A stretch of DNA of 64,000 nucleotides from contig CAKPYN010000003.1 in the NCBI GenBank assembly GCA_934202965.1, positions 62,001-126,000 of the forward strand, in the 5' to 3' direction. The notes under the pieces were generated by a model, which was not told the origin of the DNA, did not search any database, and saw nothing but the letters and a program-made list of their open reading frames with translations. Position 1 is the stretch's first letter. The number at the start of each line of letters is the position of its first letter. The DNA comes from an uncultured Megasphaera sp. GTDB lineage: Bacteria > Bacillota > Negativicutes > Veillonellales > Megasphaeraceae. A program made the translations under genes and the position numbers. Shown here piece after piece: positions 8,008-18,096 of this stretch.

Positions 8008-8969
8008 TCGTAATACCCATTGCTTTTATCAAGGACGCTGCAATATTCTTTGACAGCTTCACGAAGCAGTGTAAATCCGCGGTCATAGCCGGCTGCCATC
8101 AATTTCGTTGTATCAGCCTGCGTATAACTTTGGTATTTGCCCTTTAGTATTTCCGGGAATGGAATATATTCAATATAACCTTTGCCGCAGTAGTCGATGA
8201 CGCCTTGGACAAATTCATTAAACGAATGGCCTACGCCGGTACCGCAGTTATAAATACCGGATAATTCTGGATGTTCCCAAAAATAAAAGATAACATTTAC
8301 AACATCTTTTACATACACAAAATCCCGAATCTGCCCACCGTCTGCATATCCTGCCGTGCCTTTAAAAAGCGTAATTTTTCCGGTTTCCTGCAATTCATGA
8401 AATTTTTGATAAATTAATGAAGCCATACGATCTTTATGATTTTCCTGGGGGCCAAATACATTAAAATACCGGAATCCAACAATTTGACTTTTCGCTTTAG
8501 GCATCATACGGCGTACGTACCGATCAAACTGCAACTTGGAATACGCATACGGATTTAAGGCTTGTTCACATGCTGGTTCTTCCCGGAACCCTTGTTTGCC
8601 GCTTCCATACGTAGAAGCTGAGGAAGCATATAAAAATGGAATTTTACGCTGCATGCAATACCGCAAAATATTCTTGCTGCCTTCATAATTATTTTTCATC
8701 ATATAACGGCCGTCATAATTCATGGTATCGGAGCAGGCTCCTTCATGAAAGACAACGTCAATATAACCGCAATCGAATGTATCATCGGCCATTTGTTCAT
8801 CAAAATCTGCATAATCCATATAATCATAGAAATCAAGTCCCTGCAGATTTCGGCATTTACGGCCATCTGTTAAATCATCAACGATTAAAATATCATGAAT
8901 GCCTCGATTATTTAATTGTTTAACAATATTGCTGCCGATAAAACCGGCACCACCTGTTACGATTTTCAT
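8004..8969 (-). CDS. hldD: ADP-L-glycero-D-manno-heptose 6-epimerase
   Basis: A 321-residue extended short-chain dehydrogenase/reductase that converts ADP-D,D-heptose to ADP-L,D-heptose using bound NADP. The Rossmann motif TGGAGFIGSNIV is at the N-terminus, with the catalytic YAYSK tyrosine/lysine pair near residue 140 and the FRYFNVFGP segment downstream, as in HldD. Four-base overlaps (ATGA) with hldE upstream and gmhB downstream show a tightly coupled operon. Confidence 0.93.
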   Translation of the reverse strand: MKIVTGGAGFIGSNIVKQLNNRGIHDILIVDDLTDGRKCRNLQGLDFYDYMDYADFDEQMADDTFDCGYIDVVFHEGACSDTMNYDGRYMMKNNYEGSKNILRYCMQRKIPFLYASSASTYGSGKQGFREEPACEQALNPYAYSKLQFDRYVRRMMPKAKSQIVGFRYFNVFGPQENHKDRMASLIYQKFHELQETGKITLFKGTAGYADGGQIRDFVYVKDVVNVIFYFWEHPELSGIYNCGTGVGHSFNEFVQGVIDYCGKGYIEYIPFPEILKGKYQSYTQADTTKLMAAGYDRGFTLLREAVKEYCSVLDKSNGYYE

Positions 8970-10447
8970 AATTTCCCCTTCTTTGCTAAATTAGCTATTT
9001 TCTGTACCAATCCAGTTGTAGAGTACCCATCTTCAAATGGAATAATTTCGACTCGTCTTACATATTCCCTGCCAATAACTTCTTCTGGTTTATAGTCTCC
9101 GCCCTTGACAAGGATATCCGGACGCAAAACCTGCAGCAGTTCTGACGGCGTATCTTCTGTAAAAATGACAACTTCATCAACACAACCCAACGCACTTAAC
9201 AATACCGCTCTATCTTCTTCATGAACGAATGGACGCGTTTCACCTTTTAAACGTCGTACAGAATCATCAGAATTCAGCCCAACGACAAGATGCTGTCCCA
9301 ACATGGCCGCCTGCTGCAGATATAACACATGGCCACGATGCAGTATATCGAAACAGCCATTCGTAAAGACAACAGTTTCACCTTTTTGCTGCCATTGGCG
9401 AATTTTCTGTGCTGTATCTTCCCATGTCAATGCTTGATAGGGTGCCCAATGTCTAGGATGCCATTCTTTCCATAACGTGAGCAATTCACTGCGATGGATT
9501 GGGTATGTTCCTACCTTGGCTACTACAATTCCCGCAGCTGCATTCGCAATTTGTAGGCTGGTTCGGATAGATAAATGACCGGCAATAGCTGCCAAAAAAG
9601 CAGCCGCTACAGTATCTCCTGCGCCAGAAACATCAAATACTTCTTGAGCCGTAGCCGGATTATTCCAAATTTTTCCATCCTTTCCAATAACCGTAATGCC
9701 CTTTTCAGAACGCGTAACCATTAAATGGGCAAAATCATATTGCTGATGAAGCATGTTAGCTGCTTCTACGACTGCCTTTTCTTCATTCGGCACAGCCTGC
9801 CCCAGGCAATCTGAAAGTTCCTTCATATTTGGCGTAACAAAATCTGCGCCGTTATACTTTGTCCAATCACTGCCTTTAGGATCTACCAACACGGGAATGT
9901 GAGCTGCATGCGCTGCTGCAATGACCAAAGAAGCTGCCCGGTCTGTCAATACGCCTTTTTTATAATCAGATAAAATAATGCCATCCAGACCATGCTGAAT
10001 TTGTGTCTGCACCCATGCGGCCAACGCATCTTCTTCTGACGTTGTCAATGGTGTAACTTCTTCAAAATCAAGTCGAACCATTTGCTGCCTTGAACCCAAT
10101 ACACGCATTTTAGTTGTCGTAGCATGCCCATGCCGCACAATTAACCCACTATCATCAATAGAAGATGCCTGCAAAAGATTTCGCAATAATACAGCATTAT
10201 CATCGTCACCAACCAACCCGGCCGCCATGACATGGCAATCTAAATTCGCTAAATTTGCCGCTACATTGGCTGCACCCCCCAGCACAGATGAAATACGTTC
10301 TACTTTATTTACAGGAACCGGTGCTTCCGGGGATATGCGTTCTACGCGGCCAAATACATAGCGGTCTACCATCATGTCACCAATAACCGCAACCCGCAGG
10401 CCTGGCAGTACTGTATTTAAAAATACATCAATATAATTTTCTGTCAT
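8966..10447 (-). CDS. hldE: Bifunctional heptose-7-phosphate kinase / heptose-1-phosphate adenylyltransferase
   Basis: A 493-residue two-domain enzyme covering two steps of ADP-heptose synthesis. Residues about 1-330 form a ribokinase-type (PfkB) kinase with GAANVAANLANL and the DVSGAGDTVAAAF ATP/anion-hole motif; residues about 350-490 form a nucleotidyltransferase with FTNGCFDILHRGHVLYL, where HRGH is the HxGH signature. It follows nrdR with a 21-base gap and overlaps hldD by four bases. Kinase-adenylyltransferase fusion of this type is the usual HldE form. Confidence 0.95.
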   Translation of the reverse strand: MTENYIDVFLNTVLPGLRVAVIGDMMVDRYVFGRVERISPEAPVPVNKVERISSVLGGAANVAANLANLDCHVMAAGLVGDDDNAVLLRNLLQASSIDDSGLIVRHGHATTTKMRVLGSRQQMVRLDFEEVTPLTTSEEDALAAWVQTQIQHGLDGIILSDYKKGVLTDRAASLVIAAAHAAHIPVLVDPKGSDWTKYNGADFVTPNMKELSDCLGQAVPNEEKAVVEAANMLHQQYDFAHLMVTRSEKGITVIGKDGKIWNNPATAQEVFDVSGAGDTVAAAFLAAIAGHLSIRTSLQIANAAAGIVVAKVGTYPIHRSELLTLWKEWHPRHWAPYQALTWEDTAQKIRQWQQKGETVVFTNGCFDILHRGHVLYLQQAAMLGQHLVVGLNSDDSVRRLKGETRPFVHEEDRAVLLSALGCVDEVVIFTEDTPSELLQVLRPDILVKGGDYKPEEVIGREYVRRVEIIPFEDGYSTTGLVQKIANLAKKGKL

Positions 10448-10468
10448 ACGTCATTCTCCTATAGGCCT

Positions 10469-10951
10469 TTAGTCATCTTCTTCATGACTAGTTTCTTTTT
10501 TATGCCCCATCAAATGTTCCAATTCTGCCATGAAGCTATCCAAATCAGCAAATTGACGATATACAGAAGCAAAACGGATGTACGCTACTTCATCGACCGC
10601 TTTTAACTCATCTAAGACGATTTCTCCTATTCGTTCACTTGTAATTTCCTGAACCAGAGAATTACGGATAGTACGTTCAACTTTTGCAACAATACCATCA
10701 AGTTGTTGCCTTGTTACCATGCGTTTATTGCAGGCCCGCAACAAGCCATTCAGTATTTTATTGTGGTCAAACAATTCACGGCTGCCATCTCGTTTAATGA
10801 CAACTAAAGGTACTTCTTCTACCATTTCATACGTTGTAAATCGTCGGCCGCAATGCTGGCATTCACGGCGGCGACGAATAGCGTTGCCATCATCTGTCGC
10901 CCGTGAATCTGTTACTTTTGTATCTTCACTTTTACAAAAAGGACATCTCAT
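10469..10951 (-). CDS. nrdR: Transcriptional repressor NrdR of ribonucleotide reductase genes
   Basis: A 160-residue repressor. The N-terminal zinc ribbon (MRCPFCKSEDTKVTDSR and the ECQHCGRRF pair) precedes an ATP-cone domain (VVIKRDGSRELFDHNKI) that senses ATP/dATP. The start at 10951 fits the invariant MxCPxC beginning of the family and GGAGGA seven to twelve bases upstream. It is the first gene of the run into the heptose operon; nrd genes and NrdR boxes are not in this window. It follows the ftsZ terminator. Confidence 0.95.
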   Translation of the reverse strand: MRCPFCKSEDTKVTDSRATDDGNAIRRRRECQHCGRRFTTYEMVEEVPLVVIKRDGSRELFDHNKILNGLLRACNKRMVTRQQLDGIVAKVERTIRNSLVQEITSERIGEIVLDELKAVDEVAYIRFASVYRQFADLDSFMAELEHLMGHKKETSHEEDD

Positions 10952-10989
10952 GGGTATTTCCTCCAAAAAGGTATGTATAGGAATTTTTG

Positions 10990-11022
10990 AAAAAAAGCGG
11001 GTCCGTCAGGATCCGCTTTTAT
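10990..11022 (-). terminator. Rho-independent terminator after ftsZ
   Basis: On the minus strand the hairpin AAAGCGGaTCC-tgac-GGAcCCGCTTT is followed by a T run, directly downstream of the ftsZ stop at 11032 and upstream of nrdR. It closes the dcw cluster. Confidence 0.85.
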
Positions 11023-11031
11023 AGGTATGTC

Positions 11032-12069
11032 TTATCTCATCCACGTAGGAATTTCTACACCGCTTGCATCTTTAGAATCGCCAACTTTAGGTGTTCCCGC
11101 ATTCTGACCAAATGACGGAATTGAAGACGGTTCTTTACCAAAGCCCGTAGCAACCACCGTAATGCGAATCGAATCTTCCATATCCGGATCAATGACGGAA
11201 CCGAAGATGATATTAGCATCCGGGTCAACAGCTTCTGCCACTTTTTCAGCAGCTTCGTTAATTTCATACAAGCTAATATCCGGGCCGCCTGTAACGTTAA
11301 GCAAAATGCTCTGTGCACCATCAATTCCAGTTTCCAACAAGGAGCTGTGAATAGCACCGTCAACAGCTTCAACAGCCCGGTTTTCACCAGAACCAACACC
11401 AATGCCCATAATAGCTTCACCCTGGTCAGACATAATGGTTTTTACATCAGCAAAGTCCAAGTTGATAAGACCTGTCGTTGTAATCAAATCTGAAATGCCT
11501 TGTACACCTTGACGAAGTACATCATCAGCCACTAAAAATGCATCTTTCAACGGTGTTTTTTTATCAATAATCTGGAGCAATTTATCATTTGGAATCGTGA
11601 TGATTGTATCAACTTTTTCTTTTAAGTAGTCTGCCCCTTTTTCAGCCTGTTCTTTACGGCGTTTGCCTTCAAAAGAAAATGGCTTAGTAACAACAGCTAC
11701 CGTAAGTGCTCCCATTTCTTTAGCACATTCAGCTACAATAGGAGCTGCACCTGTACCGGTACCGCCGCCCATGCCGGCTGTAACAAATACCATGTCTGCA
11801 CCCTGCAAGGCTTTGATAATTTCTTCTTTACTTTCTAAAGCAGCTTGTTCGCCAATAGATGGATTGGCACCGGCTCCGAGACCACGAGTCAATTTTTCAC
11901 CGATTTGGATTTTTACATCTGCTTTGGAAACTTCCAATACTTGATCTTCCGTGTTTACAGAAATAAATTGCACACCCTGCAAACCACTTTCTATCATACG
12001 GTTGACAGCATTGTTACCGCCGCCGCCGACACCAATTACTTTTATATTTGCAAACTCTGCCATTTTCAT
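11032..12069 (-). CDS. ftsZ: Cell division GTPase FtsZ
   Basis: A tubulin-like GTPase of 345 residues that polymerises into the Z ring. It shows the N-terminal VIGVGGGGNNAVNRM loop, the tubulin signature GGGTGTGAAP near residue 107, the T7-loop NLDFADVKTIM near residue 205, and a short C-terminal linker ending in EIPTWMR, the partner-binding tail. AAGGAGG sits five bases before ATG 12069. It is the last gene of the cluster, after ftsQ and a hairpin; ftsA is not between them as it often is. Confidence 0.98.
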   Translation of the reverse strand: MKMAEFANIKVIGVGGGGNNAVNRMIESGLQGVQFISVNTEDQVLEVSKADVKIQIGEKLTRGLGAGANPSIGEQAALESKEEIIKALQGADMVFVTAGMGGGTGTGAAPIVAECAKEMGALTVAVVTKPFSFEGKRRKEQAEKGADYLKEKVDTIITIPNDKLLQIIDKKTPLKDAFLVADDVLRQGVQGISDLITTTGLINLDFADVKTIMSDQGEAIMGIGVGSGENRAVEAVDGAIHSSLLETGIDGAQSILLNVTGGPDISLYEINEAAEKVAEAVDPDANIIFGSVIDPDMEDSIRITVVATGFGKEPSSIPSFGQNAGTPKVGDSKDASGVEIPTWMR

Positions 12070-12177
12070 ATTTCCTCCTTCAAAATCGTTAACACTGCTA
12101 TGCAGATAGGATTCCCTATTATTTTACACTATCTTAGGAAAATTATCTACATATTTTTAAAATTCTTTCCGCATACT

Positions 12178-12208
12178 ACAAAACAGACTCGCTTCAGCCA
12201 GCCTGTTT
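12178..12208 (-). terminator. Hairpin between ftsQ and ftsZ
   Basis: On the minus strand AAAACAGgCT and AGtCTGTTTT form a hairpin followed by GTAG, immediately after the ftsQ stop. The T tract is short, so it may only weaken read-through; ftsZ probably has extra promoter input in the 110 bases that follow, though I saw no strong consensus there. Confidence 0.5.
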
Positions 12209-12215
12209 TGTTCTG

Positions 12216-13160
12216 CTATTTGCTTTTCACCAACGGTGATTTTATATCTGTATCAATATACTGCACAGCTAAATGATTATCCCGTACTTCCTGCAGCATT
12301 TCTTCCGTAATCTCAGCGCGTTCATCCGGATGATCTCCTTCACCCAAATGAATCGGTATGGAATCTGTCGTGTATACAGTAATGTTTTCCGGATTGCCTA
12401 CATTGATTTCTGCTATTGTGCTTCTCAATTCTGGTGATACCTTTCTCATATATGCTAATGCGGCATATAGCGAACCGTCTGTAATAGTATCTCCCAATAA
12501 TAAGGTATCCATCTTTTTACCGGTCATAATCGGTACAGACACATTTTTAATCTGCGGCTGTACATCAATTACCGTACCCTCAGCATCGACGTATGCAAAC
12601 CCATACATTGTTGTAATAACAGCAGCGGCTTTTCGTTCTTTTAAATCCACATGAATCGTTGCTGGAAATTCACGTGTCACAACAACTCGTTCAATTCGCA
12701 GATCCTTGGTCAGCCGCTCCTGAATAGTATCAGGCGACAACTGAATTACATTGACATATCCCGGTACACCGCTGGCCCGATACACATCATCAAATGTCAA
12801 TGTTTCGTTGCCATCTATAATCAATGCCCCAAAAGGTATTGGCAGCAACCGCAGCAACAGCCATACTAAAAATACACCTATAACCGTAAAAATAGCAAGC
12901 AACCGACGATTTCGTTTTTGACGCCGTCGCTGTATAGCCTTCTCTTTCTTGGTTCGCAGTACTTTACGCCGAATCATCCGGCGTTGTTTCTGTTTTTGTT
13001 TTTCTCTACGTTCTGCTGGTGACTGTAGCGGGTCGTTTTCCAATTGCGGCGGCACAAATACGTCATGCGTATGTGGGCGTATCGGCTTAACTGTTTGTGT
13101 ATGATGTGAAATCATTCCATTTGCTGCTGCATCATGGTTTGTATGTTCGTTCTTCATCAT
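12216..13160 (-). CDS. ftsQ: Cell division protein FtsQ/DivIB
   Basis: A 314-residue bitopic membrane protein of the divisome. A strongly basic cytoplasmic tail (residues about 45-85, rich in Lys/Arg) leads to one transmembrane segment (LLAIFTVIGVFLVWLLLRLL), then a POTRA domain (about 110-185: FGALIIDGNETLTFDDVYRASG) and the FtsQ beta domain. It bridges FtsL/FtsB and the septal wall synthases. The assignment rests on architecture and on its place before ftsZ. A 29-base gap separates it from ddl. Confidence 0.88.
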   Translation of the reverse strand: MMKNEHTNHDAAANGMISHHTQTVKPIRPHTHDVFVPPQLENDPLQSPAERREKQKQKQRRMIRRKVLRTKKEKAIQRRRQKRNRRLLAIFTVIGVFLVWLLLRLLPIPFGALIIDGNETLTFDDVYRASGVPGYVNVIQLSPDTIQERLTKDLRIERVVVTREFPATIHVDLKERKAAAVITTMYGFAYVDAEGTVIDVQPQIKNVSVPIMTGKKMDTLLLGDTITDGSLYAALAYMRKVSPELRSTIAEINVGNPENITVYTTDSIPIHLGEGDHPDERAEITEEMLQEVRDNHLAVQYIDTDIKSPLVKSK

Positions 13161-13189
13161 AGTTTCCTAACCAGCTGCATACACAGCTA

Positions 13190-14131
13190 TTAAAATTTTC
13201 CAACGGAAGCTTCCAACAAAATCTTTTCGCACAAATCTTCAAAGGAGAGATTCATAGCTCTGGCTGCATCCGGCACCAAGCTTGTAGCCGTCATACCAGG
13301 AACCGTATTGATTTCTAATACAAATGGATTGCCTTCTTTATCTGTCATAATATCCACACGAGCAACGCCGTTGCAATGACATAAATGAAAGACCTGTAGG
13401 GCTAAATTTTGCATTTTTTTAGTCAATTCTGCTGAAATAGGTGCCGGGCAAAGATGCTGTGTAATCCCTGGGGTATATTTGGAATAGTAATCATATTTAC
13501 CTGTACTTGGAACGATTTTGATGATAGGAAATGCTAAATCATCCATGACAGCCACTGTAAATTCTTCTCCATCCAAAAAGGCTTCCACAATAATCGAATG
13601 GCTGTATTTAAATGCTTCTTCTAAAGCCGACTGTATTTCTTTTTCCTGTCGTACAATCACTGTGCCAATACTAGACCCTTGACCTGACGATTTAATGACA
13701 ACAGGAAAAGAAAAATGTTGACAGATATCTGCAGCAATATCTTCAAATGTTTCATTGGAAAAATAATATGCAAATGGCGCAGTTGCAATTCCTGCTCCCT
13801 TAAAGGCACATTTGCTCATGACTTTATTCATACCAACTGCACTCGCCATGACACCTGGTCCGGTATAGGGAATACCCATCATTTCACACAATCCCTGTAA
13901 TACGCCGTCTTCACCATATCGGCCGTGAAGCGCATTAAATACAACATCTATGTGTTTTTCTTTCAATTGATCTGCCAACATGTTCGGTACCAGCTCAATC
14001 GTTTCTGTCTGATATCCCTTACTTGCTAATGCTTCTGCAATCGCTACACCAGTTCTTCTGGATACAGCGGCTTCTGTCGAAGGGCCGCCAACAACAACGG
14101 CTATTTTCTTTTCTTTCATCGATTCACTCAT
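13190..14131 (-). CDS. ddl: D-alanine-D-alanine ligase
   Basis: An ATP-grasp enzyme of 313 residues that joins two D-Ala for peptidoglycan precursors. Seen: AVVVGGPSTEAAVSRRTG at the N-terminus (family GGxSxExxVS), the NALHGRYGEDG motif, KSSGQGSSIGT, and the C-terminal ARVDIMTD and EINTVPGMT metal/ATP sites. The start at ATG 14131 lies one base past the murC stop, with AAGGAAAG upstream; an earlier frame start would lie inside murC. In many dcw clusters this slot holds murB followed by ddl; murB is missing here. Confidence 0.95.
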   Translation of the reverse strand: MSESMKEKKIAVVVGGPSTEAAVSRRTGVAIAEALASKGYQTETIELVPNMLADQLKEKHIDVVFNALHGRYGEDGVLQGLCEMMGIPYTGPGVMASAVGMNKVMSKCAFKGAGIATAPFAYYFSNETFEDIAADICQHFSFPVVIKSSGQGSSIGTVIVRQEKEIQSALEEAFKYSHSIIVEAFLDGEEFTVAVMDDLAFPIIKIVPSTGKYDYYSKYTPGITQHLCPAPISAELTKKMQNLALQVFHLCHCNGVARVDIMTDKEGNPFVLEINTVPGMTATSLVPDAARAMNLSFEDLCEKILLEASVGKF

Positions 14132-14132
14132 T

Positions 14133-15518
14133 CTACTTTCCTTTCTTTGCTTCAGCCAGATATTGTTCACCAATCTTATAAATGTCGCCAGCACCCATTG
14201 TAATAACTAAATCAAAAGGCTGCGCATTTTCTTTAAGATATGCAACTAAATCTTCCTTATGGGGAATGTATGTAACATCTTGTCCTGTTTGTTCAGCTAC
14301 TTTATCAGCAATCAATTTACCCGATACACCAGGAATGGGATCTTCACCAGCACTGTACACATCTGTAACAATCAGTTTATCCGCTTTTGCAAATGCCGTT
14401 CCATATTGATTCAGCAGTAATTTAGTCCGTGTATACCGATGTGGTTGAAACAAACAGACTACACGATGGGTTCCCATATCACGAGCTGCGGTTAATGTCG
14501 CATTAATTTCTGTTGGATGATGGGCATAATCATCAACTACCCACACATCTCCTACAAATCCTTTGGTTTGAAAACGTCGCTTAGCCCCATGGAAATGAGA
14601 TAATGCTTGGGCAATATCTATAAATTTCAATCCACAGAGACGGGCCGTTGCAATCGTCGCCAATGCATTCAACGCATTATGACGTCCAGGAACACTTAAA
14701 ACAATTTTGCCAAGCGCCTGCCCTTGATAGGATACATCAAAATGAAGTTTTCCTTTTACGTAATGTAAATTAGCTGCTTGATAATCTGCCTTTTGGTCAA
14801 TACCATACGATACATACTGCCGCTGTAAAGAAGGTGCTAATGCACGAATTTTATCGTTTTCAAAGCAAAGAACGGCTGTACCGTTTTTTGCATCCAATTT
14901 TTGAATAAACGCTTTAAAGGCTGCAATGACGTTTTCCAGCGAGCCATAATGATCCATATGATCCGCGTCAATATTAGTAACAACAGCAATATATGGGTTT
15001 TGTTTTAAGAACGTTCCATCGCTTTCATCTGCTTCAGCAATAACGTATTCGCCCTTGCCCAAAATAGAATTGCTATGCAAATAATCTACTTCACCACCAA
15101 TAACCAACGTAGGATCTGTACCGCATTCTTCAAATACTTGGCCTAACATCGAGGAGGTTGTTGTTTTGCCATGGGCACCGGCAACGGAAATTCCTTTACC
15201 CCAACTCATAATGTGAACCAGTGCATCTGACCGATGAATAACAGGGATATTTCGACGCCGTGCTTCCACTACTTCCGGATTCGTATCACGAATCGCGGAA
15301 GAAACGACAACAACCTGAGCATCCTGTAGATTTTCAGCACATTGGCCAATGCAAATACGCGCTCCCTTTTGAATAAACCGATCGGTAATGACGGATTGTT
15401 TAATATCAGAGCCAGACACATGATAGCCCTTTTCTATAAAAATATTAGCAATTGCCCGCATACCTGCGCCAGCAATGCCTATAAAATGAATATTCTGAAT
15501 TGTATCTAAGTTAATCAT
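14133..15518 (-). CDS. murC: UDP-N-acetylmuramate-L-alanine ligase
   Basis: The first Mur ligase, 461 residues. It shows the N-terminal Rossmann-type HFIGIAGAGMRAIANIF, the ATP P-loop GAHGKTTTSSMLG near residue 115, the EADESDGTFL segment, and DDYAHHPTEI, the MurC-type C-terminal motif that fixes the assignment among Mur ligases. Between murG (27-base gap) and ddl (adjacent). Confidence 0.97.
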   Translation of the reverse strand: MINLDTIQNIHFIGIAGAGMRAIANIFIEKGYHVSGSDIKQSVITDRFIQKGARICIGQCAENLQDAQVVVVSSAIRDTNPEVVEARRRNIPVIHRSDALVHIMSWGKGISVAGAHGKTTTSSMLGQVFEECGTDPTLVIGGEVDYLHSNSILGKGEYVIAEADESDGTFLKQNPYIAVVTNIDADHMDHYGSLENVIAAFKAFIQKLDAKNGTAVLCFENDKIRALAPSLQRQYVSYGIDQKADYQAANLHYVKGKLHFDVSYQGQALGKIVLSVPGRHNALNALATIATARLCGLKFIDIAQALSHFHGAKRRFQTKGFVGDVWVVDDYAHHPTEINATLTAARDMGTHRVVCLFQPHRYTRTKLLLNQYGTAFAKADKLIVTDVYSAGEDPIPGVSGKLIADKVAEQTGQDVTYIPHKEDLVAYLKENAQPFDLVITMGAGDIYKIGEQYLAEAKKGK

Positions 15519-15545
15519 GCTATTACGTCCCCTCCTACGTATTTC

Positions 15546-16664
15546 TCAGTGCCGATGGCGAGCAATAGATAATGCTAATTTAGCAATGTCATGGGCAGCC
15601 TGTGGCTTACCCAGTGCTTTACTAGCTTGCGCCATCGAAACCAAGGCACCAGGATCTTCTTTTAAATGTAAAATTTCTTCTAATAAATCGCGACCTGTCA
15701 GCATTTTATCCAAAATCATTTTAGCCGCACCGCACATCACAAGAGCTTGTGCATTATACCGTTGATGATCTTCTGCTGCATACGGATAGGGAATTAAAAT
15801 AGATGGTACACCGCGTACAGTCAGCTCTGCCAAACCTACAGCACCGGCCCGATATACCGCCAAATCAGCGGCCGCAAGTGCTGACGGCATATGATGCAGA
15901 TATGGAATAATACGACTTCCTTTGCCATACCGTCCCTTACCATCAATGCCATCTAATTGCTTAACAACACGATCATATTCATGATCACCAGTTACATGCA
16001 AAATTTGTATGGTATCATCATCTTTAAAATATTTATGAACTTCAATCATCGCTGTATTAATACTGCGAGCGCCACGACTGCCGCCAGCTACCAACAGCGT
16101 AAACTTATTCGCATCCAGCCCCAAATAATCTCGGCCAGCTTCTTTAGTAACTGTCAGTATATCTTTACGAACCGGATTGCCTGTATACACCAATATATCT
16201 TTTTTCTTAAACCGGCCGGCAGCTTCTCGATATCCCAAGGCTACACGATTTACAAATTTACTCAAAATTGTATTCGTTACACCGGGAATGACGTTTTGTT
16301 CCTGAATCAATGTCGGAATCCCACTAAGACTAGCTGCCAGCAACACAGGCCCGCAAACAAACCCGCCCGTCCCAATAACAACGTCCGGTTTAAAATGACG
16401 AATAATAGACTCTGCTCTAAACAAACTTCCTGCCGTTTTTCCCAATGTTACGAGGTTGCGAACTGAAATTTTCCGTTCCAATCCGCGTACATCCAACGTC
16501 ACAAATGGCAATCCTTCTTTAGGAATTAATGTGTTTTCTAATCCGATTTTGGAGCCAACATATAGGAATTCAGTTGGTTCAATATCAGCAATAGCTCGTG
16601 CGATAGTAATTGCCGGATAGATATGGCCGCCTGTTCCGCCACCGGAAATAATGACTCGACGCAT
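15546..16664 (-). CDS. murG: UDP-GlcNAc:undecaprenyl-PP-MurNAc-pentapeptide GlcNAc transferase
   Basis: A GT28 glycosyltransferase of 372 residues that makes lipid II at the inner membrane face. Seen: the Gly-rich start VIISGGGTGGHIYPAI, GTGGFVCGP, the IQEQNVIPGVTN segment, and the C-terminal YRAGAVGLAEL and PYAAEDHQRYNA donor-binding motifs. I choose ATG 16664 with a purine-rich GGGGGG upstream over the GTG at 16679. It follows murD directly; ftsW, usual at this place, is absent. Confidence 0.96.
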   Translation of the reverse strand: MRRVIISGGGTGGHIYPAITIARAIADIEPTEFLYVGSKIGLENTLIPKEGLPFVTLDVRGLERKISVRNLVTLGKTAGSLFRAESIIRHFKPDVVIGTGGFVCGPVLLAASLSGIPTLIQEQNVIPGVTNTILSKFVNRVALGYREAAGRFKKKDILVYTGNPVRKDILTVTKEAGRDYLGLDANKFTLLVAGGSRGARSINTAMIEVHKYFKDDDTIQILHVTGDHEYDRVVKQLDGIDGKGRYGKGSRIIPYLHHMPSALAAADLAVYRAGAVGLAELTVRGVPSILIPYPYAAEDHQRYNAQALVMCGAAKMILDKMLTGRDLLEEILHLKEDPGALVSMAQASKALGKPQAAHDIAKLALSIARHRH

Positions 16665-16691
16665 GGTTTTGCCCCCCACTTTTTACCTAGA

Positions 16692-18059
16692 TTATATTGC
16701 ATTGACGATGCCTTTAAAGACTCGTCCTCGTTGTTCATAATTATCATACATATCAAAGCTTGAGCAAGCTGGTGAAAGCAGTACCGCCTGTGGCGCCTTT
16801 GCTATTTTTCTAGCCAACATAATCGCATTTTCCATGCTGTACCCTGCACGCCGAATATCTGCTACACCGGCTTTTTTAGCAGCTTCTTCAAAACGATCAG
16901 CTGCCTTGCCAATCAAAATCAATGTGTCTACTCGTTTAGCAACTAATGCCATAAATTCATCCAATGGCGTCATCTTATCATACCCGCCGGCAATTAAAAT
17001 CAAATGCCCTTGAGGAAATGCTTCAAGTGCCTTAATAGATGCATCTGTATTTGTACCTTTAGAATCATTATAATACGTTACACCATGAATAGTCCGTACT
17101 TTTTCCAGCCGGTGTTCTACCCCTTTAAATTGCTGTAATACCATACGAATCGTATCAAGCGGCACGCCTGCCGTATATGCCAGTAAAGCGGCTGCTAAAC
17201 AATTTTGGATATTATGTTTGCCAAATAGGTGTAGTTCTTGTTCATCGCAAATAATCGTATCGCTTCCATTCATCCGCAGTATAAGCTGACCATGATCATA
17301 AAACGCGCCGGTCGGAACTTCACCTTGCGTTGAAAACCATACAACATTGCCTGTCATATCCGCTTCCATCGCTTTAACACGTTCATCATCATAGTTTAAA
17401 ACCGCATAATCTGTTTTATCTTGATTGCGGAATATTCGTTCTTTCGCTGCAGCATACGCTTCCATCGTATGATGGCGGTCTAAATGATCTGGCGTAATAT
17501 TTAAAATCGTGGCAGCTTTTACCTTCATTGTCTGCGTAAATTCTAATTGAAAACTCGACAATTCGGCTACAACTACAGCTTCTTTAGGTAATCCATCGGC
17601 TTGTTCAGAAAGACCGATACCGATATTGCCGCCAACAACGGTTTGCCGACCTGACGCTTTCATAATTTCCCCTAACAATGTCGTTGTAGTAGTTTTGCCA
17701 TTCGTTCCCGTGACACCTAATATCGTTGCATCTGTTACACGACTGGCAACTTCTACTTCACTCCAAACAGGAAGTCCACGCTTTATCGCTTCTTTCATAA
17801 TAGGAATTTCCGGAGAAATAACAGGAGATGGAACAACGATATCTACACCGTCCAGCAAAGATATATCTTGACTGCCAAACATGCACTGCACACCTGCTGC
17901 AGCCATATCAGGCCACGGTGCTTCACTAATATCAATATTTTTCATATCATTTAAAATAACGTTACCGCCATGATGAATCAATGCCATCGCCGCAGCCCGT
18001 CCACTGATTCCCGCTCCAATAACTAATACTTTCTTTCCGGAAAAATCCATTATGCTCAT
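16692..18059 (-). CDS. murD: UDP-N-acetylmuramoyl-L-alanine-D-glutamate ligase
   Basis: Mur ligase of 455 residues that adds D-Glu. It shows VLVIGAGISGRAAAMAL at the N-terminus, the P-loop GVTGTNGKTTTTTLLGE near residue 112, NITPDHLDRHHTMEAYA, the YYNDSKGTNTDA motif and the C-terminal LSPACSSFDMYDNYEQRGR, which is MurD-specific. Two Met codons lie close together at the start; 18059 is taken, with a weak AGGTG upstream. Confidence 0.97.
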   Translation of the reverse strand: MSIMDFSGKKVLVIGAGISGRAAAMALIHHGGNVILNDMKNIDISEAPWPDMAAAGVQCMFGSQDISLLDGVDIVVPSPVISPEIPIMKEAIKRGLPVWSEVEVASRVTDATILGVTGTNGKTTTTTLLGEIMKASGRQTVVGGNIGIGLSEQADGLPKEAVVVAELSSFQLEFTQTMKVKAATILNITPDHLDRHHTMEAYAAAKERIFRNQDKTDYAVLNYDDERVKAMEADMTGNVVWFSTQGEVPTGAFYDHGQLILRMNGSDTIICDEQELHLFGKHNIQNCLAAALLAYTAGVPLDTIRMVLQQFKGVEHRLEKVRTIHGVTYYNDSKGTNTDASIKALEAFPQGHLILIAGGYDKMTPLDEFMALVAKRVDTLILIGKAADRFEEAAKKAGVADIRRAGYSMENAIMLARKIAKAPQAVLLSPACSSFDMYDNYEQRGRVFKGIVNAI

Positions 18060-18096
18060 GATTTACACCTGCTTTATGTGAATGATAAACTTACCT